Below, piece by piece: positions 46,641 through 57,211 of a stretch of 64,000 bases of DNA. The notes under the pieces were generated by a model that was not told the origin of the DNA, did not search any database, and worked only from the letters and a program-made list of their open reading frames with translations. This stretch comes from Pararge aegeria (taxonomy: Eukaryota; Arthropoda; Insecta; Lepidoptera; Nymphalidae), in NCBI RefSeq assembly GCF_905163445.1, contig NC_053201.1, forward strand, positions 5,838,001-5,902,000. Direction: 5' to 3'. Position 1 is the stretch's first letter. Every line of letters begins with the position of its first letter. The translations under genes and the position numbers were made by a program.

Positions 46641-46879
46641 CACTTTTTTACAATAAGAATTCGTTCGTCTAGCTTGTAAATACTTTCTTGATGAATAGTC
46701 TAAACGTGGCCACTTTTGGCAACAATTAAAAAGTAGGTACTTAGTGCCTACAATTTTGCGGTTCATCAGCCTGGCGTAGCAAAATTATGTTTATATTCAT
46801 TACGTATTTTATCGACTTTGAATAGAGAACAATTATGCATATTAAAAACTTAAAATATCACTTGAAAGTTCAAATATCT

Positions 46880-47002
46880 CTTCTAGGTAGAATCTGCGTT
46901 CCGAACCGGTGGTAGAGTCACTACAAACATACATACCTACTTGACGTTAAAAAAGTGCTTATAAAGTAGGCCTACTTGAAATAAATGAATTTGAATTTGA
47001 AC
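46880..47002 (+). repeat. LINE 3' tail
   Basis: Near-identical to 44,700-44,825, ending AATAAATGAATTTGAATTTG. Confidence 0.65.
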
Positions 47003-47269
47003 GGTAGACAGATAGACACTTTTATTTCACCTTTTTTACCATCGAACCTCGAGGCACAGTAAGAATCTGCTTCGCTACGTCGATATACCATGGACGCGTA
47101 CGAAGCGCTTTGCGTCTTCGTTTCTGATTCGCATCGCAAGTATCTGGAATGCCCTTCCAGATTTCATATGAATATTGAGACACTACACCACATTCCTGTG
47201 CATTTCAATCTCTTGGTTTTACTTGATCGCTATGGTCAAAAGTTTAAAGTCCTTGACCCTTAAAATCCA

Positions 47270-47420
47270 CCTGTCCTGAACTTGACCTCGGAGGCTAATC
47301 AACGAAATCGCCAAGCGGCGAGCGGCGAGCGGGCGGGCTCCGATTTAATGCACCCGCTAATTACGACTTGTTCAAATTGTAGCTTTCTCACGGACCGCAG
47401 GGGCGGGTTCTCCCAATATG
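47270..47420. promoter_or_regulatory. GC-richer island with homeodomain-like sites
   Basis: GCCAAGCGGCGAGCGGCGAGC, then CGGGCTCCGATTTAATGCAC and CCGCTAATTACGACTTG. A CpG-rich core sits next to TAATTA and TTTAATG. No frame, no repeat match. A regulatory role is inferred from composition only. Confidence 0.3.
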
Positions 47421-47499
47421 GTTTGCATAAAACATAGTTTAACAAAACACAATCTTATAGACTTAATTCGTAATATTTTTTTTTTATCAGTTCCGCTGT

Positions 47500-47640
47500 T
47501 AAGCTGTTAGGGTATGGCTGATATACTTAACCCATACCTAATCGTTATCTACGCAGCATCGTACCAGAACGTTAAAAAGCTTAACGGTACGTCTCTGTCA
47601 GTAGGGTAACTAGTCACGGACGAATTCATTCTATCCAAGT
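47500..47640 (-). mobile_element. SINE-C fragment, diverged
   Basis: CATCGTACCAGAACGTTAAA, CTTAACGGTACGTCTCTGTC and AGTCACGGACG match the family middle in reverse orientation. Confidence 0.55.
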
Positions 47641-48799
47641 CGTTTAACCTGGACTTTAAGAGCATGAGAACTGTTCTTTTGAGAATTAATATCAAACCAC
47701 CAATTGCTTTAAACTTACAAAAAAGGTGAAATTTCATTCCTATTGAAGATTTCTGCATGATTGACACAGCACGATGAACACAGCTTGGTCTTAAGTACTA
47801 GCAAGCGTTTGACACTGTATGAAGGTCGACATACTGCCTTTGTGTAAAATATGAATATGTAAGTTTCTCCATACTAAGTAGAAAAATAAATAAATGTAAC
47901 TAAGTGTAAATGTAATGACACTGATTTTTGACAAAGTTTTAAAGGAATGTAAAAAATAAAAATATTTACTAAGTAACACCAAAACTATATTGGATAAGCT
48001 AAATTAACCATGGATTAATCACTGTTTAAGAAATCGGTGTAACCGTAAAAGGATTCACCCGAGACTTCGTACCTTACTGGCATCGCTATACTTTCTGCCC
48101 TAACCTGTTACCGGTCAACCTTCGGGCTATCTTCATCTCTATCACGCCCACACAACCTGCAATAACTCTATCTCGCTCACCGATCTCAGGTCAGACCAAG
48201 GTATTACCGTAATGGTACTTAAACACATATTTAAGTAAAGATACTTTTTGCGCAAAAAGTTATGTCTGTGTACGATCTTTCTTCGTCGTAAATAACTAAT
48301 AGCTACCCGCGATGTTACCTGCTTGAGCATCATAGTCATCATAAATGTTCTTAAGACTATGTAAGTAGAAGAATGAATGGAAAAGTTGCGAACTATGTCT
48401 GTAAATTTTGGCATTATGTCATAAAATATGCCGTCCTCTATTATCCTCATCATCATAAACTGTTAAGAAATCGTTGCATTAAAAATATGATGATTGAATT
48501 AAATATTATATATAATAAACGTTTTTCATTGAGTACATTTATATACAGTACGTATCGGTCAGGTTTATATATAAAAACTATTTCATTTAACATTAATATT
48601 TATTTATTTATTTCTGTGCATCGGACATCCCGCCATATCTTCAACGTGCGTGAAAACTGAAAAAAATAATAATAGCTGCACAATTTTATAATAAAAAGGC
48701 TACATTAGGACAATACACAAGGGTCAGGGTCCTGGGCTCCATGCCGCTGGAACCCTGAAACATATCAGTTGTCTGTTTCACAATACCTGATCATATCAT
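47641..48799. other. Unassigned sequence, no gene seen
   Basis: AT-rich with scattered short frames of no recognisable family. A small GC-richer patch (48,050-48,190) has no open frame supported by splice sites. Confidence 0.5.
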
Positions 48800-48924
48800 A
48801 AGAATGAGAAGGGTTTAGGCTCTAGCCCACTAGGATGGCCAAGGCGGGTTAGTAGACTTCACATGCCTTTGAGTGCATTATGCAGAACTCACAGGAAAGC
48901 TTTTCTCATCATGTTTTTCTTTAT
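48800..48924 (-). mobile_element. SINE-B fragment
   Basis: AAGAATGAGAAGGGTTTAGG and TTAGTAGACTTCACATGCC, then GCATTATGCAGAACTCAC. The order matches the family in reverse. Confidence 0.7.
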
Positions 48925-48935
48925 TGATACATAAA

Positions 48936-49183
48936 TAAATAAATAAACTACGACAATACACATCAACATCTAACCCCAAAGTAAGCGTAACTTGTATTAT
49001 GGGCACTAAGATGACAGATGAATATTTCTATGAATAATATACATAAATACTTAGAATGTACATATAAACACCCAAACAATGAAAAATATTCATGTTCATC
49101 ACACCAACATTTTCCAGTTGTGGGATTCGAGCCCACGGCCTTTGACTTAGAAAGCAGGGTCGCTGTCCACTGCGCCGGCCGTC
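48936..49183 (-). mobile_element. SINE-A full-length copy
   Basis: Complete in reverse with B-box GTGGGCTCGAATCCCAC and head GACGGCCGGCGCAGT, which has a small deletion of the GATT bases. Confidence 0.88.
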
Positions 49184-49694
49184 AAATATATTGGGTTGAT
49201 GGCCAAATGACAACCGCCTATAAACAGAGCAACACATTGCAGGGCACGCACGCCCCACCAAGTGCCATCAAACTGCCCTGAAAGTGTCATGTGCCAGCAC
49301 CAGCATCCACGCCATTCAGACCGGAACACTGCAATACTGCATGGCGTCAGAAAAAAGCAAGGCTGTATTACTTCCCCGGGCCAGCTCTATTTATTTATTT
49401 AATTTTTTTTATTTTATAATCATTCAGTTTATTTATTCTTTAAAATAATTGTTTTATAAATATAACCTAAAATAAACTATTTTAAACTAATTAAAATCTA
49501 AAACGTCCTCGAAACCACCGCAGCGAGGCACAGTTCCTAAGATGCTCGCTCTAGGATCACCGGTAGATATATATTTTGTTTCATATTTAATTTGTTATAT
49601 TATTTTAAGTAAATATCAATTTTATATACTTATTATATTTGTATTGGTTTATATAGAATTAATTTGTCTTTAGTTACAAACATTGTTTTATATA

Positions 49695-49871
49695 TCTTTA
49701 TATATATATTTCTTGTGTGCGTGTGTATTTCACTGAACTCCTCCTAGACGGCTGGACCGATTTTGATGATTTTTTTTTTGTATGAGTTCAAGGGGATTCG
49801 AGGATGGTTAACATTCACAATTTGGTCCACTGGAAAATTATCCGCGGTACGCAGTTCGCCGGGACAAATAG
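49695..49871 (+). mobile_element. Short non-autonomous Helitron, 3' end mutated
   Basis: It starts TCTTTATATATATATTTCTT after A. The interior CACTGAACTCCTCCTAGACG matches 3,983-4,154. It ends TCGCCGGGACAAATAG before T, so the terminal CTAG has become ATAG. Confidence 0.75.
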
Positions 49872-49924
49872 TATTATGTATATTTACTTAAGTAATGATA
49901 TATTTATTTTATGGGTTTATGTGC

Positions 49925-50098
49925 ACCACCAACCCATTTTCTGTATTTGTTTTCTTCGCCATTGGTTGCCTGGAAGAAATCAAAGAAGAAGATGGAAGAT
50001 AAGGCCGCCAAATTGTCTATGTTGTTTTGTTATGCTTTTCTTTTTTTTATGTACTTCTTGTGGTGTACAATAAAAATATATTTATTCATTCATTCATT
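49925..50098 (+). repeat. LINE 3' end with ATTC tail
   Basis: CCACCAACCCATTTTCTG, CCATTGGTTGCCTGGAAGAA and AGATAAGGCCGCC, then GTGTACAATAAAAATATATT and an ATTC run. The layout parallels the 3' end of the LINE at 21,390-21,572. Confidence 0.65.
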
Positions 50099-50156
50099 CC
50101 GCGGGCCAGCTCTATTACAAAAAGCTCTACTGTTACGAAAAAAAGTCATGCCATAC

Positions 50157-50295
50157 TTTGGTTAGTATCACAGGCAAACTCCATTAAGTCGCAAAGGTCC
50201 AAAAACGTCCGTATCTCGTCTCCCATTTTTCCACAAATCGGAATGGTGTCATGTATGCAGGTTTCCGCTAGGCTGCAGAATTGATCGATTTTGTT
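50157..50295 (-). CDS. Kazal-like domain exon of a second cysteine-rich gene
   Basis: A 139-nt exon (46 codons plus one base) with acceptor TATTTCAG and donor A|GTATGG. Cysteines at exon residues 7, 13, 21, 35 and 42 give C-x5-C-x7-C-x13-C-x6-C, with PICG and F-x-D-x-C-D-L-x-E-x-x-C-D. That spacing, the entry phase and the exit phase match the plus-strand gene at 52,878-54,431, so the two are paralogues. The exon after it (sixth Cys, C-terminus) and the second exon were not found. It may be a gene with exons outside what I can recognise, or a decaying copy. Confidence 0.65.
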
Positions 50296-50808
50296 CTGAA
50301 ATAATAAGTAGGTATAAATTAACATACAAATATGTATAGTAAAGGATAATTAAAGACAAACTGGCCAACTTATACAATAAGCTATTAAAAATACTTGGCT
50401 AGTCAAATTTTGTTTGTTAAGTACATTAATATTGTTCTTTCATTCTTTTCAAAATAATTAATAAAGAATTAGTTAGCTTTATTTCCTTTGGTATACTTTT
50501 GTATAGTTCGTTTCATAATTATATTACATTTTCTTTTAATTTTTTTCTTTTCGTTTTATATTGAACATCTTAATTTAACGTCCGTCGACTAGAATAGTTA
50601 CTAAGCATGTTGTAGCTACCTATAAGTAGAATCAAATGTGTTTCGAATACCTTAGGCTGTTACGATATGTGTATTACATGTGATTCTGTTGGAGGTGCTT
50701 TGAATAAACAATATAAATACATTATTCTACTAGTCAAGCACTTTTATTTGATACCCATATAGTGGGAGATGTGTTAGGTATTGGTTTAAAACCGTCCTAC
50801 CTTTAACA

Positions 50809-50876
50809 GGTTAGCCCGCGTTGACTTTATCATCCTTTACCATCAGGTGAGGTTGCAATCGAGGGCTAACTTGTAA
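50809..50876 (+). mobile_element. SINE-C 3' end fragment
   Basis: AGGTTAGCCCGCGTTGACTT, CATCAGGTGAGGTTGC and AATCGAGGGCTAACTTGTA. Confidence 0.6.
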
Positions 50877-51429
50877 AGAAAATAAAAAAAGCTTTGTCTA
50901 AGAAAGCCGCCCACATAGTAAAAGGTCTTACAGAAGGAGTCGATGCGTAGTCAGGAAGATGACCACAAGCGGGCAGGAGGGTCCATAACATATCTGAAAT
51001 ATAGCATTATGCTAATAATCATATTAAAGTATTAATTGTATAACGCAATCGTTCGAAATGTTTACGCGGTTGTAAATATTGCTGTATGTAGTGTTGCAAT
51101 CGAAATGACTTTGCATAAATCAATTTTTAATCGCTTCAGCATATTTTGATATTGCTTAAACACTATTTTATTTTTTGGGGTTTAATATCTATGAACTTTA
51201 TGACACTGTAAACTCTACGTGATTGTTACATTGTGGTACAATTTTTAAACGCTTTAGCATAAGTACTGCTACAAATACTTAATATTATTGTTACGGGATC
51301 TAAGGGAAGGGTCTATGAGTACGGTGTCAGTTAGGCCAATATAAGATTACGTTCCTTTTGTTAACGCATATGGAACAGTGGGGAATAGCAGTGGTTAGCG
51401 GTATGGTCACATAAGTGGGAGGTCTAGGA

Positions 51430-51632
51430 TCAGGTGGGTGATCCGGAGGGGGTATTGTGGGATGTCGTATAGGAGGTTTGGTGGGAGGTCTGGTGTGGTG
51501 TCTTGTGGGGGGTCTGGTGGGGGGTCTGGTGGGGGGTCTGGTGGGGGGTCTGGTGGGGGGGTCTGGTGGGGGGGTCTGGTGGGGGTCTGGTGGGGGGTCT
51601 GGTGGGGGGGTCTGGTGGGAGGTGGAAGGCTT
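51430..51632. repeat. G-rich minisatellite (GGTCTGGTGGGG units)
   Basis: About fifteen units of 8-13 bp with runs of three to seven G on the plus strand between 51,480 and 51,620. Long Gly-rich frames (plus) and Pro-rich frames (minus) across it are products of the repeat, not genes. Composition favours G-quadruplexes. Confidence 0.92.
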
Positions 51633-51644
51633 CAAGGAACATGG

Positions 51645-51818
51645 TTAGCTACCGCCCTATCGACAAATTTGTGAAGCCGCCAAGCGTTTTAGCGTTCCAA
51701 TACGATGCTGTGTAGAAACCGATACGGTTTAAGGGTTTAATATTACTGCCCATAGAGGTAACCTAGCTACCGCCTTAGACTGCATTATCACTAACCACCA
51801 GATAGAATTGCAGGCTAA
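51645..51818 (+). mobile_element. SINE-C 3' portion
   Basis: GCCGCCAAGCGTTTTAGCGT, GTGTAGAAACCGATACGG and CTTAGACTGCATTATCACTA in the family order. The G-rich minisatellite sits directly upstream and may have grown from the SINE's own sequence. Confidence 0.65.
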
Positions 51819-52018
51819 GTAAAAAAATTTAAAAAAACATGCGGGGCAGTATACCGAGCTTATGAAAAACGTTCAGTGGCGACGACGCGCGTGCCTTTTT
51901 TTTCTAACCCAAAAAGTGCTCAACGCGCTTAAAAGAGTTTACACGTCAAAAAAGAAAAAAAAATTGAATCTACACTATGTCTGGAAATAAGACGTGATTA
52001 AGACGTACGTATACTCAC

Positions 52019-52043
52019 ATTGAACGATGATGTTCCACCACAT
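52019..52043 (-). CDS. Possible first exon of the minus-strand Kazal-like gene
   Basis: ATG, then Trp-Trp-Asn-Ile-Ile-Val-Gln and one base, followed by GTGAGT. It has exactly eight codons plus one base, like exon 1 of the plus-strand paralogue, and would be the start of a signal peptide. It lies in the right place and orientation for the exon at 50,157. Support is structural analogy only. Confidence 0.35.
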
Positions 52044-52877
52044 CCCGGTGTATTGATCTATTAAATGATAATATCCGATTCACTCATGTTGTGGTTTATT
52101 ATGGCAATCCACGCAACGAGGGCTGAGCTGACGACAGGTGTTCTAAACATTTTTGTTTTATTTGCTATATATTTCAAACTTGCCAAATCCGCGGTTTTTA
52201 CTGTTTTTAGCGCTTTTGTAATTAGCCATGAAGATTAGGTGTTTCAACCAATGTTTATTTTTAAATCCCGTGCCAATATTTTGTTCTGACATGGAAAGTA
52301 TCCTTTATCTGTCTCGAGAATATAAACTATATCTAGTCATAAATTAGATGCAGTAAATCAGTAACACACAAACATAACATACAGATGAACTCGTACAGTA
52401 ACAATATTACCAGTATAAGGAAGCAGTTACCTTCTTGAAAAATCTTTAACACATTGCTAAGCCACTAACTAATTATAAATTTAACATTGTTCATTTTATG
52501 TAAATCATTGAGCGCGAGGTAAACTAAGCAACTTGAAGAAAATCAAAAATGAGACCAGATTAAAAAATATTAAATAGAATTGTATAAACAATTTATTTTT
52601 ATCGCGACTTTAGTTTAATTTAAACCGTTTTTGTTAATAAATGTGAAAGTAGGTTTAATGGTAATTATGAAAAGAAAAAACGTCAGTGTCAAAATATTTG
52701 ATAGAGTTTCAAACCCCTGCCTGTGATCTGTCACCGGTCAACAGTTTTCGCCATAAGGCGTATGTTTTGTTATAATTTCCTGTTCTACAACCATAGTTAC
52801 GTGTTTAGTGTAATCAAGTCTATCGTAATAACTAACTAGAACATATTTGGCAACTGATTAGATCGCTCGTGTAAGTT

Positions 52878-54431
52878 ATGATACTTCACAAACTATATTC
52901 TAGTAAGTATTTTTTTATGAAGTTAGTTGTTTTTTTGTAGCTTTAGGTTTTTTACTGTGGTTAAAAAACCTAAAGCTTTTTCATTATAATTTATATTTTT
53001 AAATGCAAAATATTTTTATTTTTTTAATACAAATTAAATCTTTTTACAGTAAACTTTTTCTCAACTTACTTAAATACTGTTTTTTTTTAGGTTTCATAAT
53101 TTTAGGTTTCACAACTCAAGTTTGGTCACACGTTGAAATAGAAGCTGAAGATTATTTCTTTCCCTTAGAGCCGGTAAGGTTTTTGTTTTTATTTTCAACT
53201 ATACTAATAAAATAAAGCTGAAGAGTTGGTTTTGTTTGTTTGATAAGGTTATAGCTATAAAGCTTTATAGTTTGGCTAATATTATTTTATTAATAAATAC
53301 TTTAAAAAAATATAAGTCAATTCAAAGATTGATACAATTTGTTTTAGGTTATCAACTTCTGCAAAATGGCTGACCAGTGCCAGCATGATTTCGTGCCAAT
53401 TTGTGGGCAAGACTCTTTGGGTATCTCTAGAATGTTTAATGACAATTGTGATTTGTATGAATACAACTGTGATGAGAAAAAACGTAAGTATATCAGCATA
53501 CATTTATTCAATTATTTAATTAATTACATATTGTACACATTTGCTATGTGTACAATATGTAATTAATTACAATTTTGTAAATACTTCACAAGTTATTTAG
53601 ATGTATAATATTTATAGGTTATAGTTATTAGGTAGGTACATTTACATCGCAAAATACCTATGTGTAATTGTAAAACAAACCAATTGTTCATTGACTACTG
53701 AACTCGTATAAACTGTTTCAGTAGTCTGCCTTCCTCAATTATACGGGAAAAATTACACAACGAGCAAATAGTGAGACATTTTAACAAAAGGACATTATTA
53801 ACTAGGTATAAAGTGCGATTCGATGGATTCCTTTCTTTCGGGTTGAGCTAAATGCATCGTACAAGGAAGGAACCGGTACGTTTTTAGCGAGAATGGGCCA
53901 CCAGGGTTGAAAGGGATAAAAATTCTACATGATTTCGACTATTCTTTTGTACTTGTCGGGTCTTCGAAGGATGTACAGGGCGTCACGTAGAAGCTCAGAA
54001 GGTATCACAGCGTAGGGAGCTTCAAATACTGATTTTGTAAGAATTACAGAGCTGATTATCTTCTATGCCCATTAAATTATCCTGACTAACTGACAAACCG
54101 CCCAAAAGGGCTGAAAGTAATGAACGTGATGAAATCTGAAAGTTAAGGAGAATATTTTTTGAACATCGCAATCGGGAATTATTAGCGGAAGAAAGATTCT
54201 ATAAAGGCTTTATCATTTATGTCCATGAAACTTGGCTTTTAGTAAGAAGCAGTTTTTGTTAATATGCACTTCTTATTATATTCATAGCGGTAGAATATTA
54301 TAGTTTAACTTTCAATTATTCTTCACGCAAAATATATATTCAGATTTAAGTTTTTCTTTTCAGAATACCGTCACGTTAGAGTTGATGTATGTAAATATGA
54401 AGCAGCTGCCGTCGAGCGGATGGAAAACTAA
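52878..54431 (+). CDS. Small secreted Kazal-like protein (4 exons, 103 aa)
   Basis: Exons 52878-52902, 53091-53173, 53348-53483 and 54364-54431; all introns GT/AG, phases 1, 0 and 1, total 312 nt. Residues 1-21 form a signal peptide (MILHKLYSSFIILGFTTQVWS), then an acidic stretch HVEIEAEDYFFPLEP. Six cysteines at 41, 47, 55, 70, 77 and 91 (C-x5-C-x7-C-x14-C-x6-C-x13-C) with VPICG and FNDNCDL match a Kazal/follistatin-like fold with three disulfides. The protein is exported; Kazal domains usually inhibit serine proteases, but the target loop here is unusual and I cannot predict a protease. Alternative: read-through from ATG 53,003 gives a longer start, less likely. A paralogous exon lies 2.6 kb away on the other strand. 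Confidence 0.75.
52939..52977. repeat. Perfect 16-bp hairpin in intron 1 of the Kazal-like gene
   Basis: The arms are 52,939-52,954 and 52,962-52,977 (AGCTTTAGGTTTTTTA and its complement), with a 7-nt loop. Confidence 0.9.
53518..53568. repeat. Perfect 23-bp hairpin in intron 3 of the Kazal-like gene
   Basis: The arms are 53,518-53,540 and 53,546-53,568, with loop TTGCT. It starts 35 bases after the exon 3 donor, so in the pre-mRNA it would fold close to the splice site. Confidence 0.92.
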
Positions 54432-54437
54432 AATAAA
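54432..54437 (+). terminator. Polyadenylation signal AATAAA of the Kazal-like gene
   Basis: AATAAA starts directly after the TAA stop. If used, the 3' UTR is only a few tens of bases. Confidence 0.5.
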
Positions 54438-54610
54438 ATATATGGTTCCGTGTTTCTAAAAGATTCTTGAACACGATCGTTTGAGCTTTAAATGTTGGGC
54501 AGACTTTGTACGGTTTTCTACGATATTGTAATAGTTTCCTTGACAGACTACGGCCACTGTGGTCAATCACTCAAGATTTTATAACTACGCGGGATATTAT
54601 TAGCAGGATT

Positions 54611-54676
54611 AAAATTTTAATCAGTCATCTTAGTAACACAAGCTGTGTGTATTGTCGTAATATATTTATTTATTAT
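54611..54676 (+). mobile_element. SINE-A 3' end fragment
   Basis: AATCAGTCATCTTAGTAACA and GTGTGTATTGTCGTAATATA with a TTTATTTATT tail; about 30 bases of the GCTTACTTTGGGG block are deleted. Confidence 0.7.
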
Positions 54677-55690
54677 AATATATAATACTACAGTTATACA
54701 CATTTATTTTGCCAGATACCGGTATGGCTAAAGAAAAATAACGATTTGATTGACGCAACACGCGTGGCGTGTTATTCCAACTTTGTACTAAGGGCCTTAT
54801 TAATAAACGTTACATGACATCGGAATAGTTTTGCAGTGTTTTGTCACACTTCAACTGACAGCAACTCTCAAATGTAAGAGCCTATTAACATATTGAATAC
54901 CCTTTCCGACGTTACGCCACGTTTATTTTAAAGGCGTTAAAACTCTATTAGAACTTTTGGGAGATTTCAACATTCATATTTTGTGTACGATCGTAAGGAT
55001 TTAGAATTTGACAACCCTATTAAATGTGTCAATGCATCATTCACAAAGTACAGTCTTTTTAAAATGTAACCTTGATTTAAAAATAACTTAGTTAAATGGA
55101 AAATATATGAGATTGTTTGATTACAAATCATTTGTAACTATACTTATTTAATTTGCTACACCTAAATACAACCTTACAATATTTACTTACGGTAAATACT
55201 TTACTACAACGTTCACTTTTAAGTAAAAACATGAAAGAATTTTTTTTCAACAAAAGGGTTCATAGCTTCGTAAGTTTAAAACATAAAAACGTTATATTAG
55301 AACGAAATTTTTGAATTTAATTATTTACTTTTCAGACGGAGTAGGTAGTTATTTTTTATTCCACTACAAGTAAGCCCTTTACTATCTCAGATGGTAGCGG
55401 TCTTATCTTTTAAAGCTATAACAGTAATTTTAAACCCATATTATGTTTTCTATGACCGTTATACCTTTTTCGTTAGAACGATGTTTTCCTAATGTCCTTT
55501 ATTTATTGGCGTATTAATAATTAATTATTATAATTAATAATTCTTTTTTTATTTGAAAGTGCATACTATAAAACATATATTGTGGAATTTTAATGAAGAT
55601 CTGATAAATATTGACGGAGATAAAGGACATTACTCTTTACCGATAACAGCAAGTAGCAAGGCATATGGCACAGCGATCGAATGTTCTATA
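54677..55690. other. Unassigned AT-rich sequence downstream of the Kazal-like gene
   Basis: No gene seen. A SINE-C scrap (CCACTACAAGTAAGCCCTTT) is at about 55,357-55,405. Confidence 0.6.
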
Positions 55691-56069
55691 TCCTACTAAT
55701 ATTATAAATGCGAAAATTTGTAAGAATGGATGGATGGATGTTAGTAATGCTTTAACGAATGAACCGATTTGGCTAAAATTTGGCAGAGAAATACAATATA
55801 GTCTGGAATAGTTCATAGGCTTCTGTTTATCACGGAAAAGCAAACAGCTCAAACAGGATAGCGTCGCTTTTTTTCCGTATTTGTCTTTCAATCGTGGTTT
55901 TTTGGATAGGTATAGTTTAGGACCTAAAAAATGACAAAGGCTTCTTTTCTGTCTGTATGTCTTAGCGAAAAACTGAAAACTACCGAACGGATTTTCATAC
56001 GGTTTTCACTCTTGGTTTTTTAAAGATAATAACCGATTTGATGCAGACGAAGTTGCGCGGGTCAGCTAG
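55691..56069 (+). mobile_element. Non-autonomous Helitron
   Basis: It starts TCCTACTAATATTATAAATG after A and ends TTGCGCGGGTCAGCTAG before T, 379 bp. The interior GGCTAAAATTTGGCAGAGA is typical of the family. SINE-A sequence follows within 10 bp. Confidence 0.85.
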
Positions 56070-56077
56070 TTATAAAT

Positions 56078-56130
56078 AAAAATATTCATCGATCATCTCA
56101 GTACGTACTTTGGGACTACTGTTGTAGTCC
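56078..56130 (+). mobile_element. SINE-A fragment
   Basis: AAAAATATTCATCGATCATC, TCAGTACG and CTTTGGGACTACTG; the 5' part is absent. Confidence 0.6.
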
Positions 56131-56501
56131 TTCGACATAAAGATGTAAATCATTTTGAATATATACATTGATTTTAAATTCAACGCAAATATAAATTACA
56201 AGATATTATTAAAGTCGATGCTAGTTGTAAATAGCCTAAGATAACATTAATAGGAATGCGTAATGCAATATCTAGATGAATATTATAATTGCTTCATGTA
56301 TTTAGATGCCGTTTCGATAATATATTATGATACTGGTATGCTTATTGTATCTATTAATAAAGTATTAGAAATCGTTTTATTACGTCATATGATACAGGTG
56401 TCTAATACCCGATGTTGATCATCAATTTAATCCAGAATTTACAGGTAGATTGAATTTAGTGGTTCCTTATCTATCCATTAACCAGATCATTCATTCATTA
56501 T
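56131..56501. other. Unassigned AT-rich sequence
   Basis: Nothing recognised. Confidence 0.6.
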
Positions 56502-56742
56502 GACGGCCGACTGGCGCAGTGGGCAGCGACCCTGCTTTCAGAGTCCAAGGCCGTGGGTTCGATTCCCACATAAGTGTTTTTCAGTGTCTGGGTGTTTATA
56601 TGTATTTTCTAAGTATTTATTTATATATAATTCCTAAAAATATTCATCAGTCATCTTAGTACCCATAACACAAGCTACGCTTACTTTGGGGCTAGGTGGA
56701 GATGTGTGTATTGTCGTAGTATATTTATTTATTTATTTTTAT
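56502..56742 (+). mobile_element. SINE-A copy, first of a close pair
   Basis: Head GACGGCCGACTGGCGCAGTG; a 30-bp deletion removes AACTGGAAAATG and the following block. Tail TTTATTTATTTATT. Confidence 0.9.
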
Positions 56743-56766
56743 TTATTTATTATCATCATTCATCTT

Positions 56767-57022
56767 GACTGCCGATTGGCGCAGTGGGCAGCGACCCTGC
56801 TTTCTGCGTCAAAGGCCGTGGGTTCGATTCCCACAACTGGAAAATGTTTGTGTGATGAGCATGAATGTTTTTCAGTGTCTGGGTGTTTATATGTATAATA
56901 TAAGTATTTATGTATTATATTCATAAAAATATTCAGCTATCTTTGTATCCATAACACAAGCTACGCTTACTTTGGGGATAGATGGTGATGTGTGTAGTGT
57001 CGTAGTACATTTATTATTATTA
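56767..57022 (+). mobile_element. SINE-A copy, second of a close pair
   Basis: Full length 25 bp after the previous copy, same orientation. The TTATTATTA tail runs straight into a SINE-B head. Confidence 0.9.
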
Positions 57023-57023
57023 G

Positions 57024-57110
57024 CGGTGATAGCCTAGTGGGTAAGGCTTCGGCTTTACTTTCGTGGAGACCGAGTTCGAGCCCCGGCACTGGGATCAACC
57101 CAGTCATCAG
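57024..57110 (+). mobile_element. SINE-B head
   Basis: GCGGTGATAGCCTAGTGGGT and GAGTTCGAGCCCCGGCACTG. A second short GCGGTGATAGCCACAAGG follows at 57,123, a partial duplication. Confidence 0.8.
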
Positions 57111-57169
57111 GCCAATTTATTAGCGGTGATAGCCACAAGGCTAAAACTCAATCCACACCAACACCACTG

Positions 57170-57211
57170 TAACCACAAGGTTAGGACTTCATATTCCTAA
57201 CCTTGTGGTTA
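57170..57211. repeat. Perfect 17-bp hairpin
   Basis: The arms are TAACCACAAGGTTAGGA and its complement around an 8-nt loop. It lies at the left end of the tandem duplication below. Confidence 0.9.

Noticed and set aside
49947..50000. Last exon of the minus-strand Kazal-like gene (phase fits after TTCCAG at about 49,978)
   Set aside because: The sequence belongs to a LINE 3' end on the plus strand, and the peptide lacks the conserved Val-Cys-Lys-Tyr context of the paralogue.
51327..51715. Pro-rich and Gly-rich proteins of 60-100 residues
   Set aside because: All are translations of the GGTCTGGTGGGG minisatellite in different frames.
53003..53215. Single-exon 70-codon ORF as the Kazal-like N-terminus
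   Set aside because: Its last part is real exon 2, but the first 29 codons are intron. The ATG at 52,878 with a GTAAGT donor gives a proper signal peptide and matching phase.
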